From Peptidiphaga gingivicola (GTDB taxonomy: Bacteria; Actinomycetota; Actinomycetes; Actinomycetales; Actinomycetaceae), in NCBI RefSeq assembly GCF_001652275.1, contig NZ_LVZK01000003.1, forward strand, positions 310,001 to 374,000: a DNA stretch of 64,000 bases, in the 5' to 3' direction. This document shows positions 27,482 through 36,111 of this stretch, piece after piece. The translations under genes were made by a program, and so were the position numbers. Each line of letters opens with the position of its first letter. The stretch's first letter is position 1. Under the pieces are notes generated by a model. The model was not told the origin of the DNA. It worked only from the letters and a program-made list of their open reading frames with translations, and made no database searches.

Positions 27482-29704
27482 GTGAAAAAAGCACGCTCCC
27501 TGTTCTTCAGCCTCGTCCTCATCCTCCCGGCGGTTATCGGCCTCCTCGCCTTAGCGAGCACGTCCTCGACCGTCGACGGCGACAATCCTGCCAAGGCCGC
27601 CGTCGTCAACCTCGACGAGCCCGCCAAACTCAGCTCGGGCAAAACCCTGCCGGCGGGACGCCAGATGATCGCGAGCCTCACGAAGGACGCGGCGTCGAAA
27701 TCCTCCCATGCGCGCCGCATCGCCTGGGACGTCGTCAGCCTGGAGACCGCGCGGGACGGCCTGAAAAGTGGAAAATACGAAGCCGTGGTCACGATACCCA
27801 AGGACTTCTCGCGGCAGGCCGCGGCGGTTCTTGAGAAAGGGCGCACGGGCGTCCCCCGGGTCTCGATCGAGTCGTCGGGCAGCAACCCGGTGACGAAAAG
27901 GATTTCGACGGCGGTCACGGAAGCCGCGGCGAAGGACTTGGGCACGAGCCTGACGGTCGCCTACATCGACGGGAGTCTCAAGGCAACCAACGCGATGAAA
28001 TCCGGCATAGACAAGGCGGCCGACAGCGCGAAAAAGCTCGCCGACGGGCAGCACAACGCCGCCCAAGGCAGCCAGGAGCTCGCCGACGGCACGGGAAAGC
28101 TCGCCTCCGGCCTCCACACTCTCCAGGGAGGAGCCGGCGAATTGTCGTCGGGCGCCTCAAACCTCGCCGGAGGCGTTTCGACCTACACCTCGAAGGTCGA
28201 CCAGGCCGCCGCGGGCGCCCAACAGCTGTCGGCCGGCTCTCAGACCCTGAGCGCGAACGTCTCTCGGTACACGGCCGGCGTGAACCAGATGTACGCCGCA
28301 ATCGCCGGGAACGGCCCGCGGAGCCTCGTCGGCGGCGCGGCGCAGGTCTCTGGCGGGCTCCAGAGGCTCAATTCCTTCGTGCAAAACGTCGATCTGTCCT
28401 CGCTGACGCAGATCGAAGGAAATTTGACTCAGCTTTCCTCGACGATGGGCTCCGTTTCGTCAGGGGCCGATCGAACGGTCGCCCTCATCAGGGCGTGCGG
28501 CGCCGGGAACGCGCAGGCGTGCGCCGCAGCCGAGCAGGCCACGCTCCAGGTCAAGCAGGCTGCCGCTTCCGTCTCCTCGCGCATCGGGACGGGAGGCTCC
28601 GGCTCCCTCGGAATGATTCGGCAACTCAACGGGCTCAAGGCTTCGGTCAGCCAGCTCGCGCAGGGGGCGCAGTCGGTTTCACAGGGCCTCGACCAAGTCG
28701 CGGGGGCGATGGGCACGAACCTGGCCGGCGCCAACGGGAACAGCCTCGTCGCGGGCGCGAACCAGGTCGCCGAGGGGAACAAGAATCTGGCCGGAGGCCT
28801 GGCGGCCCTCTCGGGCAATTCTTCGACTTTGAACCAGGGAGCGGGCAAAGTCGCCGAGGGCGCGTCTGCCGTCAACAAGAACGCCGCCACGGCAGCCGGA
28901 GGAGCCGATCAGCTCGGCCAAGGCGCCGCCCGGCTCAGCAGCGGCGCCCAGCAATTGAACAATGGGGCGAATTCTCTGCACAGCGGCCTGAGCGACGCAT
29001 ACTCGCGCATCCCCGCCGATCCGAACCCCGCGGCTCACGCCCGCGCGCTTTCCAGCCCCGTCGGCGTCGCCTCGTCCGGCGGCGACGTTTCGACGACCGC
29101 CTCGCTCGCCCCAGGGGCGATCGCCGCGGCCCTGTGGATCGGGTCGCTCATGTCCGTGCTCGCCCTGGGCAAGATGAAGCGGGACCGCATATTCGAGGCG
29201 GCCACGCCGCTCCGGCTGGCATGGGAGTCGCTGAAGCCGTCCCTGATCATGTCTCTGGGCCAATGCGTCGCGACGGCTGCGGCTATGTGGGCGTGGGACG
29301 TCGACGTCGCCGACAAACCAGGGGCGTTCGCCATGATGCTGTTCGCGTCGGTCACCTTCACGATCGTCAATGACGCGCTTATGGCCGTCTTCGCCCGCCG
29401 CGGCGGGGTCACCGCCTCATTGACCCTTTTGGCGGTGCAAATCCTCAGCCTCGACATCGTCCTCCCCTCCGCGAGCCACACCGGGTTCTTCGGCGCGGTC
29501 AATGGATCGACGCCTCTGCCGAGGGCGGCTTCGGCCCTTCATGGGCTGATCACGGGCGGACCCTCATCCCCCTCGGCGGCGGCGGTCATCCTCGGCGCGT
29601 GGGCCGCAGTGGCTTTCGGACTCTCGATTGTGGGCGTCAAGAGGAGGAGGGCCACGTCGGTGAACGCCATCAGAAGGGAGCTGGCGCAGGCCGCGGCCGT
29701 GTGA
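27482..29704 (+). CDS. YhgE/Pip domain membrane protein
   Basis: 740 aa, GTG start behind AAGGAG. One N-terminal TM helix (about 7-26) and a long extracellular region full of short repeats with the pattern L(A/S)DG-x-x-x-L-x-x-G (about 180-500), the heptad-like coil of Pip proteins. Five or six C-terminal TM helices follow (about 540-735). The family includes the lactococcal phage infection protein and ESX/MmpL-associated proteins. Co-transcribed with the MMPL transporter, which suggests a shared envelope export function under TetR control. Confidence 0.88.
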   Translation: MKKARSLFFSLVLILPAVIGLLALASTSSTVDGDNPAKAAVVNLDEPAKLSSGKTLPAGRQMIASLTKDAASKSSHARRIAWDVVSLETARDGLKSGKYEAVVTIPKDFSRQAAAVLEKGRTGVPRVSIESSGSNPVTKRISTAVTEAAAKDLGTSLTVAYIDGSLKATNAMKSGIDKAADSAKKLADGQHNAAQGSQELADGTGKLASGLHTLQGGAGELSSGASNLAGGVSTYTSKVDQAAAGAQQLSAGSQTLSANVSRYTAGVNQMYAAIAGNGPRSLVGGAAQVSGGLQRLNSFVQNVDLSSLTQIEGNLTQLSSTMGSVSSGADRTVALIRACGAGNAQACAAAEQATLQVKQAAASVSSRIGTGGSGSLGMIRQLNGLKASVSQLAQGAQSVSQGLDQVAGAMGTNLAGANGNSLVAGANQVAEGNKNLAGGLAALSGNSSTLNQGAGKVAEGASAVNKNAATAAGGADQLGQGAARLSSGAQQLNNGANSLHSGLSDAYSRIPADPNPAAHARALSSPVGVASSGGDVSTTASLAPGAIAAALWIGSLMSVLALGKMKRDRIFEAATPLRLAWESLKPSLIMSLGQCVATAAAMWAWDVDVADKPGAFAMMLFASVTFTIVNDALMAVFARRGGVTASLTLLAVQILSLDIVLPSASHTGFFGAVNGSTPLPRAASALHGLITGGPSSPSAAAVILGAWAAVAFGLSIVGVKRRRATSVNAIRRELAQAAAV

Positions 29705-29742
29705 AGCGAACTCGGGCGGGCGTCTGCCGCCCGCTTGAACGC

Positions 29743-32145
29743 CTAACCCCGCTTTGGCACCCAGGCCCGTTTGAGCGCCTTGTCCGCGCCGAGCGCGACG
29801 GCGAAGGCCATGAGGCCGTTTGGCTCATACGGGCAGGAGAACAGGCCGCAGTCGATTGCCTTGTCCGTGAGGAAGGTATCAGATTCGGCGGCGGCTCGCG
29901 GATTCTTGAGGTCCCAAGCGAGGAGCGCAGCCATGAGCTCGGCCGAGGCAGCGGCGGGCAAAGGCGCCATCCCCAGGCGTCGAAGGCCGCCGTAGGCCGC
30001 CCGCAAAGGCCGCGAGACAAGGACGGAGCGGGTCGTCGACAGCGGGCCGACGTTGTAGGAGACCGTCCGGCCCGCTTCGCGTTCGACGGTTGCCCGCCAT
30101 CTGCCGATCCGCTTCGCGGCGGCGTAATTGGGGCCTTGAACCGCGATGTATCCGGGATAGACGCCGTCGACGCGCGAGGGGCCGAGGCCCCGTGCCTTCG
30201 CGTAGGCCGCCAGCGCCGAGGCGGCCGGGCCCCGTCCAAAATGCGCCTTCGGAGGCTCCGACAGCACGTAGGCGTCCGTGGGGCTTCCATACCAGGCGAG
30301 CGCGGTGTCGGGGCGGGCACGCGTGACAAGGCTCTCGACGACGTCGGCGCCGGCCTCCGCCAAGAGGAACTTCGCCCCGGGGGCGTACAGGGTGTCGACT
30401 ATCGCGATGCGCCCGTCCAGAGCGGCGATCCATCCCGCGACGGCCTCCGGTGCGCGGACGACGTCAAGCGGGGCGGGAGGAAGAATGAGGGTTCCCGCCC
30501 CGGACTTCGCCGCGTCGATGAGCGCGGAGTTCTTCTCCTGGCCCGCGCGGACGGGCGCGGCGACGTCGGCGCCCCACGCCAGAAGCGAAGGCGCAGGAGA
30601 AAGCGCGGCGGACGCCCCCAGGCACGCGAACGTCCATCCCTCGAGGTCAAGGATCCCCGGATCGTCGATGACCTCGGCCAGAGCGTCATACGCGCCGCGA
30701 CGTATGAATCCGCGGCGGTGCCAGGCATCCAGCAAGGCCAGGAGACTCCGCCCCCTGTAATCGCGTCCGTTGAGCTCCAGGGACAGCTCGCGTCGAGGCT
30801 CTCGGCTCCCGCTCACCTTCCAAGGGCCGCCGCGGACTTCGACGGCGCGGGCCTCGCCTATTCTGCGCCCGTCGGCGAAATGCAGGCCCTTCGTCAGCCA
30901 GGCGAGGCCGGCTCGGGCCGCCTCGCTCCCGCGAGAAGGGGCGTCGACCCTGCTGAGGTCCGTCATCGCGGCGCGATAGCCTTCGCGCCACGGCTCGGCG
31001 CTTTTTACCCTCTCGGCCAGGCGCGGGTCGGCGGTGGCCGCAGCCAGCGCCATTCCCCGAGCGAGGACGCTCGAACTTGTGCGCCCGTTTTGCCGAGGCA
31101 GAACGATCCGGCCGGACGGGCGATCGCCCCCCTTGCTGTACCGTTCCAGGCCGGCGCCGCCGTATGACAAATGGACGAGGTCGCGGCCGCTTTTTCCATC
31201 GAGAACGGCGAAATCGCGGGAATCGGAGGAGGCGCGGGAATCGGAGGAGGCGCGCCCCATGTCGATCAGCTCCAGGCGCGCGGGGAGGAGCGCGGGCGCG
31301 CGGAACTTCGCTTGGCCCCAGCACCGCGCCGTCCCGTCTAGGCCCAGCCGGTCCATCGCCCACGCCTCGACCGCGGCTCCGTGGAGAATCGCACGACGGA
31401 AGCCGAAAACCCTCGCCGCAGCGCTCGACATGTGGATAGGGTTGACGTCGCCCGTGTACCGCGCCCACAGTCGGGAATCCGCCACGGTGAATTCCCGCTC
31501 CGCGACGGCGGGCCGATTGCCGACGTCGAGGCGGCCCAAAGAGTTGACTCCGCGTCGGCGCCTCAGGTCGAAGCCTCCGAAAGGCAGCCGTTCGCCCCAC
31601 TCGCGCGGCTCTCCCGTGAGTTTTTTCGCGATGTAGAGGGTCTCTTCGGCATAGACGAGCCCGCCGTCGTCGAAGACTGCCCCTCGAACCGTCACCTCGG
31701 TGCCCCGCTCGCTGCGGCGGATCGAAGCGACGGTGGCACCGACCTCCACCTTGCCGCCGAGGAGAATCGGCGCCGCAAGCGTCCACAACGATTCGGCCAC
31801 GACGAGCCCAGCCATGGGAACGGGAATTTCAGGCGCGCTGAGCGCCTTGACCGACGGCGCGAAACACAGCGCGCGCAGCTGGCTCGGCGTGGCGTAGGCG
31901 CTTTCGCCTCGCATTCCTTCGCGACCGCTTCGCAATCCTTCGAGCTCGTCTTGCGCATTCTCGGCTTCGTCCACGCCGGATTTCAAGAAATCCTCAAGGC
32001 TTTCGGGCGCCTTGTCAGGCAAATATGCGGCTCCGGCCTCTCCCGCGATCTCTTCTCGTTCGGGGAAATCGACTCGACTCACCGATTTTCTCACGGACGT
32101 CGCCATCAATCGTGCAAAACGAGTAACGTGCGTCAGTTCAACCAT
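29743..32145 (-). CDS. MaoC-like dehydratase fused to a C-terminal domain of unknown function
   Basis: 800 aa. The N-terminal half has a double hot-dog MaoC dehydratase (HtdX-like): an N-terminal hot-dog at about 110-190 and the hydratase-2 motif YTGDVNPIHMSSAAA at about 235-250 with its catalytic Asp and His. It probably dehydrates 3-hydroxyacyl thioesters. The C-terminal half (about 460-800) begins with a Rossmann-like GWTFACLGASAALSPAPSLLAWGA stretch, then NYAAAKR and YNVGPLSTTRSV. I do not recognise it as a named family; it may be a decayed or unusual SDR. An 18-bp tandem duplication repeats RASSDS. The ATG at 32145 has AAAGGG 10 bases upstream. Confidence 0.7.
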   Translation of the reverse strand: MVELTHVTRFARLMATSVRKSVSRVDFPEREEIAGEAGAAYLPDKAPESLEDFLKSGVDEAENAQDELEGLRSGREGMRGESAYATPSQLRALCFAPSVKALSAPEIPVPMAGLVVAESLWTLAAPILLGGKVEVGATVASIRRSERGTEVTVRGAVFDDGGLVYAEETLYIAKKLTGEPREWGERLPFGGFDLRRRRGVNSLGRLDVGNRPAVAEREFTVADSRLWARYTGDVNPIHMSSAAARVFGFRRAILHGAAVEAWAMDRLGLDGTARCWGQAKFRAPALLPARLELIDMGRASSDSRASSDSRDFAVLDGKSGRDLVHLSYGGAGLERYSKGGDRPSGRIVLPRQNGRTSSSVLARGMALAAATADPRLAERVKSAEPWREGYRAAMTDLSRVDAPSRGSEAARAGLAWLTKGLHFADGRRIGEARAVEVRGGPWKVSGSREPRRELSLELNGRDYRGRSLLALLDAWHRRGFIRRGAYDALAEVIDDPGILDLEGWTFACLGASAALSPAPSLLAWGADVAAPVRAGQEKNSALIDAAKSGAGTLILPPAPLDVVRAPEAVAGWIAALDGRIAIVDTLYAPGAKFLLAEAGADVVESLVTRARPDTALAWYGSPTDAYVLSEPPKAHFGRGPAASALAAYAKARGLGPSRVDGVYPGYIAVQGPNYAAAKRIGRWRATVEREAGRTVSYNVGPLSTTRSVLVSRPLRAAYGGLRRLGMAPLPAAASAELMAALLAWDLKNPRAAAESDTFLTDKAIDCGLFSCPYEPNGLMAFAVALGADKALKRAWVPKRG
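31216..31251 (-). repeat. Perfect 18-bp tandem duplication inside the MaoC-fusion gene
   Basis: GCGGGAATCGGAGGAGGC is repeated head to tail (31216-31233, 31234-31251), giving RASSDSRASSDS in a linker between the two halves of the protein. Confidence 0.9.
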
Positions 32146-32263
32146 TGCTCGAATCCCTTTCGCTGCATTGACAACGCAACCCTATCGTTTTCCCACGCGG
32201 CGCGGAATGAAAATCACCGAAATAGTCGACATAACCAAAAATCCGAGTGCCTGCCGCGCATGA

Positions 32264-32291
32264 AAGAAGGCCCGCCGAGGCGAGCCTTCTT
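32264..32291 (-). terminator. Terminator of rpmF
   Basis: AAGAAGGC (32264-32271) pairs with GCCTTCTT (32284-32291). Read on the minus strand the hairpin ends in CTTCTTTCA. It lies 17 bp after the rpmF stop. Confidence 0.7.
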
Positions 32292-32307
32292 CCTAAGTTC
32301 TTCCGCG

Positions 32308-32475
32308 TCAGTCCTCCGACAGCAGACCGTCCTTGTAAGCCCGGGCGAGCCTACGGGGAATGCGCACCTCACGGCCCCGCACGCGGACGGACTGAAGCTC
32401 GGTGAGCTCAGCCTTCCACTGGGAACGGCGAGAGCGAGTGTTGCTGCGGGACATCTTGCGCTTGGGAACTGCCAT
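32308..32475 (-). CDS. rpmF: 50S ribosomal protein L32, zinc-independent form
   Basis: 55 aa: starts [20 protein letters not shown] and ends in [18 protein letters not shown]. This is the actinobacterial L32 signature. No cysteines are present, so it is the C-minus type that does not bind zinc. GAGGAG lies 8 bases before the ATG at 32475. Structural protein of the large ribosomal subunit near the peptidyl-transferase region. Single gene with its own terminator; 32476-32793 upstream contains no further gene I can support. Confidence 0.95.
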   Translation of the reverse strand: MAVPKRKMSRSNTRSRRSQWKAELTELQSVRVRGREVRIPRRLARAYKDGLLSED

Positions 32476-32793
32476 GTGCACCGCTCCTCTCTCTTAATGG
32501 CCGCCTCGTGCGGCACGTGGTCTGTCGCGAGCGGGCGGTGTGCCCAACACGCACGAATGGATATGTTACTCCACGAAGCGCAGCCGACGCCATCTGGCCA
32601 AAGGCTTCTCCAGCCTCCACGAGGAGGATTTGCTCACATCCGCGCCCTCCAGCGGCGAAACGCCGCCCGAGCGAGCTTATACGGCCAGACCCCGCGGCGC
32701 GAACGGAAAACGGGCGCGGTCGCCGCCCGCTGCGGCAGGCAGCGCCCGCAGCGGCTTCAAGGCTGACCATCCTTCAGGGCGGACAATGGAACC

Positions 32794-33456
32794 GTGAGCG
32801 ATTTCCTCCTTACTCCGTCCGCACGGCTCTCTCATGAGATCGAGGTGAAGAAATCCCGTTTTCTCACCCTCGTCGCCAGGGTCTCCACGCCCGCCGAAGC
32901 CCGCGAGGTCGTGAACGAGAGGAAAGCCGCCATGCCCGATGCCCGCCACCACTGCGCCGCCTTCGTCGTCTCGGCCGGCGACGCCCAGCCGGTCTCCCAT
33001 TCTTCGGACGACGGCGAACCCTCGGGAACGGCCGGGCGTCCGATGCTCGACGTGCTCGCCGGTTCGAGACTAGTCGACGTCGTAGCAGTCGTCACGCGAT
33101 ATTTCGGCGGAACCCTGCTCGGCACGGGCGGCTTGGTGCGCGCCTACTCCGATTCCGTGCGCGAATGCCTCGAAGGCGCGCCCGTCGTCGTCCGCGATCG
33201 CGTGCCCGCGTGGTCCGCGGCCCTCCCCCACGCCGACGCCGGCCGCTACCTCTCCGAGCTGGCCGGAATCGGCGCGAGCGTCGAACCCGAGTACGAGGCG
33301 GTCGGGGTCCGCGTCGTCGTCGCCCACCCCGACGCCGACGCCGTCGCCAGCCTTTTCGCCCGGCTGTCCTCGGGAAGCATCCGGCCCAAACCGGAGGGGA
33401 CGAGGACCATCGAGGCTCCAGCGGGCGCGATCCGGAACGGCTCGGCGAAACGCTGA
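32794..33456 (+). CDS. YigZ/IMPACT family protein
   Basis: 220 aa. Family core: EVKKSRFLTLVARVSTPAEA at the start, DARHHCAAFVV, then the signature SDDGEPSGTAGRPMLDVL (about 66-83), which is diagnostic for UPF0029/IMPACT, and VTRYFGGTLLGTGGLVRAY. The C-terminal EF-G-like fold is present but divergent. Biochemical role unclear. GTG start directly behind GACAAT plus 6 bases with no Shine-Dalgarno site, so a leaderless mRNA is likely. The frame stops before the cysK leader region. Confidence 0.9.
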   Translation: MSDFLLTPSARLSHEIEVKKSRFLTLVARVSTPAEAREVVNERKAAMPDARHHCAAFVVSAGDAQPVSHSSDDGEPSGTAGRPMLDVLAGSRLVDVVAVVTRYFGGTLLGTGGLVRAYSDSVRECLEGAPVVVRDRVPAWSAALPHADAGRYLSELAGIGASVEPEYEAVGVRVVVAHPDADAVASLFARLSSGSIRPKPEGTRTIEAPAGAIRNGSAKR

Positions 33457-33624
33457 GGGAAACGGCTGAGCGAAAGGCTGGCCCGCCGAGAGACGATGGC
33501 CCGCGCCGCGCCGAGAGACGGACGTCCCGCCGCGCAAGCCGATCGCCAAGGGGAGCTCAACCGCATACAGACGCGGATCCGCTGGACCGAGACAAACGCC
33601 GCACTGCGGCGAATCGACTGGACA

Positions 33625-33652
33625 TTGCGCCCTCGGTGTGAAAAAGTAACGC
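33625..33652 (+). promoter_or_regulatory. Candidate promoter of the cys leader-cysK unit
   Basis: TTGCGC (33625-33630), 16-bp spacer, TAACGC (33647-33652). The match is weak; the unit must be transcribed from somewhere upstream of the leader peptide at 33684. Confidence 0.3.
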
Positions 33653-33683
33653 GAGTAAACGACATGACGGAAAGGACGAGGCC

Positions 33684-33740
33684 ATGGTCTTCACCATCGC
33701 TCCCACCTCGGTTCCGTGCATGTGCTGTATGTGTCTATAG
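33684..33740 (+). CDS. Cysteine/methionine-rich leader peptide of cysK (attenuator)
   Basis: 18-codon [21 protein letters not shown] with an AGGA 7 bases before its ATG. Six consecutive residues (12-17) are Cys-Met-Cys-Cys-Met-Cys, ending two codons before the TAG. Such a run directly upstream of cysK is what a ribosome-mediated attenuator sensing charged tRNA-Cys (and perhaps tRNA-Met) looks like. Polycysteine leader peptides controlling cys genes are known in mycobacteria. An intrinsic terminator follows at 33822. Function is inferred; the ORF, codon run and terminator are seen directly. A shorter in-frame start (33720) would leave only MCCMCL. Confidence 0.7.
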   Translation: MVFTIAPTSVPCMCCMCL

Positions 33741-33742
33741 GG

Positions 33743-33834
33743 CGTCGAGCTTTATAGGTGCGCGGACGCGCACGCTCTCGGCGCTCACGACGGTTTGTGG
33801 GCGGCTACGGCCCACGCACACTGCGCTCCCGACG
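33743..33834 (+). promoter_or_regulatory. Putative antiterminator and internal hairpins of the cysK leader
   Basis: CGTCG-AGC (33743-33750), directly after the leader stop codon, can pair with GCT-cc-CGACG (33825-33834), which includes the 3' half of the terminator's 5' arm. Two local hairpins lie between: GTGCGC/GCGCAC (33758-33773) and GTGGGC/GCCCAC (33797-33815). A ribosome at the leader stop would cover 33743-33750 and favour termination, while one stalled at the Cys codons would leave it free. This is a model read from the sequence. Confidence 0.45.
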
Positions 33835-33849
33835 AAACAGCGCATTTTT
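33822..33849 (+). terminator. Intrinsic terminator in the cysK leader
   Basis: TGCGCT (33822-33827) pairs with AGCGCA (33839-33844) around an 11-base loop and is followed at once by TTTTT (33845-33849). It lies 30 bp before the cysK start and after the Cys-rich leader ORF. Confidence 0.7.
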
Positions 33850-33879
33850 CATCCATTCACGTCGAACCCAAGGAAAAAC

Positions 33880-34815
33880 ATGTCGAAAATCTACTCCAAC
33901 GCAACGGAACTCGTTGGCCGCACGCCCCTCGTCCGCATCAACAGGCTCGCCGACGGCGCCGATGCGACCGTCCTCGCGAAGCTCGAGTTCTACAATCCCG
34001 CGAATTCGGTGAAGGACCGCATCGCGGTCGCCATCATCGACGCCGCAGTCGCCGCGGGCAAGCTCCCCGAGGGAGGGACGATCGTCGAGGGAACCTCCGG
34101 CAACACGGGAATCGGTCTCGCCTGGGTTGGAGCGGCCCGCGGATACAAGGTCATTCTCACGATGCCCTCCTCGATGTCCAAAGAGCGGCGCGCGCTGCTG
34201 CGCGCCTTCGGGGCGGAGCTCGTTCTGACCGAGCCCGCGCTGGGAATGCGCGGGGCCGTCGACAAAGCGAAGGAGATCGTAGCCTCGACGGACGGCGCCA
34301 TTCTCGCCTCGCAGTTCGCGAACGAGGCGAACCCCGCCGTCCACGAGAAAACGACCGGCGAAGAGATCTGGGAAGACACCGACGGCAAAGTCGACTACCT
34401 CGTCTCCGGCATCGGCACGGGAGGCACAATCACGGGCGCCGGCCGCGCGCTGCGCCGCCACAACCCGCAGATCAAGCTCATCGCCGTCGAACCCGCCGAA
34501 TCCCCGCTCCTTTCGGGCGGCAAGGCCGGCCCCCACAAGATCCAAGGGCTCGGAGCGAACTTCGTTCCCGACGTCCTCGACACCGACCTTTACGACGAGG
34601 TTGTCACGGTCTCCTCCGACGAGGCCATCGCGCAGGCGCGGCGGGCCGCCACCGACGAGGGCCTGCTCGTGGGCATTTCCTCCGGCGCGGCCCTCGCCGC
34701 CGCCGTCGAGATCGCCAAGCGGCCCGAGGCCGCGGGCAAGACGATCGTCGTTATCATCCCTGACTTCGGTGAGCGCTATGTTTCGACGGCGCTCTTCGAG
34801 GGCTTGGTCGATTGA
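33880..34815 (+). CDS. cysK: Cysteine synthase A (O-acetylserine sulfhydrylase)
   Basis: 311 aa. PLP enzyme making L-cysteine from O-acetyl-L-serine and sulfide. PLP lysine in NPANSVKDR (Lys about 44), substrate-binding TSGNTG (about 72-77), phosphate-binding [10 protein letters not shown] (about 178-187), and SSGAAL near the C-terminus. AAGGA lies 5-6 bases before the ATG at 33880. The frame continues open far upstream, but that stretch contains the leader and terminator. cysE follows after a strong hairpin, so the two enzymes of the pathway form one unit. Confidence 0.96.
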   Translation: MSKIYSNATELVGRTPLVRINRLADGADATVLAKLEFYNPANSVKDRIAVAIIDAAVAAGKLPEGGTIVEGTSGNTGIGLAWVGAARGYKVILTMPSSMSKERRALLRAFGAELVLTEPALGMRGAVDKAKEIVASTDGAILASQFANEANPAVHEKTTGEEIWEDTDGKVDYLVSGIGTGGTITGAGRALRRHNPQIKLIAVEPAESPLLSGGKAGPHKIQGLGANFVPDVLDTDLYDEVVTVSSDEAIAQARRAATDEGLLVGISSGAALAAAVEIAKRPEAAGKTIVVIIPDFGERYVSTALFEGLVD

Positions 34816-34822
34816 CGAACAA

Positions 34823-34850
34823 CGTGGGCGGCGCTGAGGCGCCGCCCACG
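34823..34850 (+). terminator. 12-bp intercistronic hairpin between cysK and cysE
   Basis: CGTGGGCGGCGC and GCGCCGCCCACG form a perfect 12-bp stem around TGAG, 8 bp after the cysK stop. There is no U tract, so it may attenuate or stabilise rather than terminate; it could set unequal levels of CysK and CysE. Confidence 0.6.
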
Positions 34851-34908
34851 CCCTCACAGGAGACCGTCCGCCTGCAAACGCGGGCCCTCACAAGAAAGGA
34901 CCAGCTCG

Positions 34909-35484
34909 ATGCGCCTGCCCCGCTTCCTCCAAACCGCCCGCGAAGACATTCAGGCCGTCCGCGAACACGACCCCGCCGCGAAATCGAACGTCGAGGTGGT
35001 GCTCTCCTACCCTGGAATTCACGCGATTTGGGGCCACCGCCTCGCCCACGCCATGTGGAAGAAATCGCCAAAGCTCCGCGTGCCGGCCCGGCTCGTCTCG
35101 CAGGCGGTGCGCGCATTGACCGGGATCGAAATTCACCCCGGCGCTACCATCGGGCGGCGCTTTTTCATCGACCACGGAATGGGCGTCGTCATCGGCGAAA
35201 CTGCCGAGGTGGGAGACGACTGTATGCTCTACCACGGCGTGACCCTGGGCGGGACGGCACTCGTGGACAAGAAGCGGCACCCGACGTTGGGCGACGGCGT
35301 CGTCATCGGCGCCGGGGCCAAAATACTGGGTCCGGTGACCGTGGGCAACGGCTCCCACGTCGGAGCCAATGCCGTTGTCATCAAAGACGTGCCGGACGAT
35401 TCGACGGCCGTCGGCGTTCCCGCCACGTCCCGCAGCAGAAAGCGGGAAGACGCCTTCTACATCGATCCGGCGATCTGGATCTGA
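34909..35484 (+). CDS. cysE: Serine O-acetyltransferase
   Basis: 191 aa, the short form without the long N-terminal helical extension of enteric CysE. Makes O-acetyl-L-serine from serine and acetyl-CoA. A left-handed beta-helix of hexapeptide repeats is visible: [39 protein letters not shown], containing the catalytic DHG and YHGVTLGG residues, and [34 protein letters not shown] precedes the ATG. The C-terminal tail (residues DPAIWI, ending in Ile) fits the CysK-binding end that forms the cysteine synthase complex. Confidence 0.95.
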   Translation: MRLPRFLQTAREDIQAVREHDPAAKSNVEVVLSYPGIHAIWGHRLAHAMWKKSPKLRVPARLVSQAVRALTGIEIHPGATIGRRFFIDHGMGVVIGETAEVGDDCMLYHGVTLGGTALVDKKRHPTLGDGVVIGAGAKILGPVTVGNGSHVGANAVVIKDVPDDSTAVGVPATSRSRKREDAFYIDPAIWI

Positions 35485-35510
35485 GGACCGCCGGCGCTCT
35501 TTGAAACCCG

Positions 35511-35963
35511 TCAGCGCTCCGAGGACTCGTACTGCGCTACGAGGTCGATGCGCCGCTGATGCCGTTCGTCTCCGCTGAAGGGCGTGCCGATGAACAGCTC
35601 GACGAACGAAAGCGCCTCCTCGTGGCCGTGCTGGCGCGCGCCTATCGCGACGACGTTCGCGTCGTTGTGCTCCCGCCCGAGCCTCGCGGTCTCAAGGTTC
35701 CACGCGAGGGCCGCCCGCACTCCCCTGACCTTGTTCGCCGCTATCTGCTCGCCGTTTCCAGAGCCTCCGATGACGATCCCCAGGCTGCCGGGGTCGGCCA
35801 CCACGGCCTCGCCGCAGGCGATGCACATGGGCGGGTAATCGTCCATCGGATCATATGAATGGGCGCCGTGGTCGATCACCTCGTGGCCCCCCTCGCGGAG
35901 CTTGCCCGCAATGTATTCTTTCAGTTCGAACCCCGCATGGTCCGTTGCAATGTGTATCCGCAT
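35511..35963 (-). CDS. rpiB: Ribose-5-phosphate isomerase B
   Basis: 150 aa. Interconverts ribose-5-phosphate and ribulose-5-phosphate in the pentose phosphate pathway. The LacAB/RpiB signature is complete: ATDHAGFELKEYI at the N-terminus, the anion-hole loop GGSGNGEQIAANKV (about 66-79), and EHNDANVVAIGAR (about 98-110). In the actinobacterial form the base is Glu in GNGE instead of Cys in SGTG-Cys enzymes. TATCAT lies 6 bases before the ATG (minus-strand reading) with no Shine-Dalgarno site, so the mRNA is probably leaderless. Confidence 0.95.
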   Translation of the reverse strand: MRIHIATDHAGFELKEYIAGKLREGGHEVIDHGAHSYDPMDDYPPMCIACGEAVVADPGSLGIVIGGSGNGEQIAANKVRGVRAALAWNLETARLGREHNDANVVAIGARQHGHEEALSFVELFIGTPFSGDERHQRRIDLVAQYESSER

Positions 35964-35969
35964 GCAAAC

Positions 35970-35975
35970 ATGATA
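35970..35975 (-). promoter_or_regulatory. -10 box of a leaderless rpiB transcript
   Basis: TATCAT on the minus strand, separated by 6 bases from the rpiB ATG at 35963. No Shine-Dalgarno sequence fits in between. Confidence 0.5.
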
Positions 35976-35995
35976 CCGGTCACTGATAAGCCGAG

Positions 35996-36069
35996 AATAC
36001 GCGCCCGCTGTTCAGCCGGTCCGCGCCGGCTCCACCGAAGCCCGGCAGACGCGGACAATACGCGCCCGC
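35996..36069. repeat. 13-bp direct repeat upstream of the first M13 peptidase
   Basis: AATACGCGCCCGC is found at 35996-36008 and 36057-36069, 61 bp apart, in the spacer between the divergent rpiB and M13 peptidase genes. Confidence 0.75.
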
Positions 36070-36070
36070 G

Positions 36071-36107
36071 GGCCAACAGCTAGGATTGGGGCCAGCAGCT
36101 AGGATTG
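36071..36107 (+). repeat. Duplicated -10 region: 18-bp tandem repeat before the first M13 peptidase
   Basis: GGCCAACAGCTAGGATTG (36071-36088) and GGCCAGCAGCTAGGATTG (36090-36107) are 19 bp apart. The second TAGGAT (36100-36105) lies 6 bases before the ATG at 36112 and would serve a leaderless mRNA; the first copy offers a second start site 19 bp upstream. Confidence 0.8.
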
Positions 36108-36111
36108 CCCC

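Noticed and set aside
33496-33879. N-terminal extension of CysK (the frame is open for 128 extra codons)
   Set aside because: Homologues start at [18 protein letters not shown]; the extension runs through the leader ORF, hairpins and terminator.
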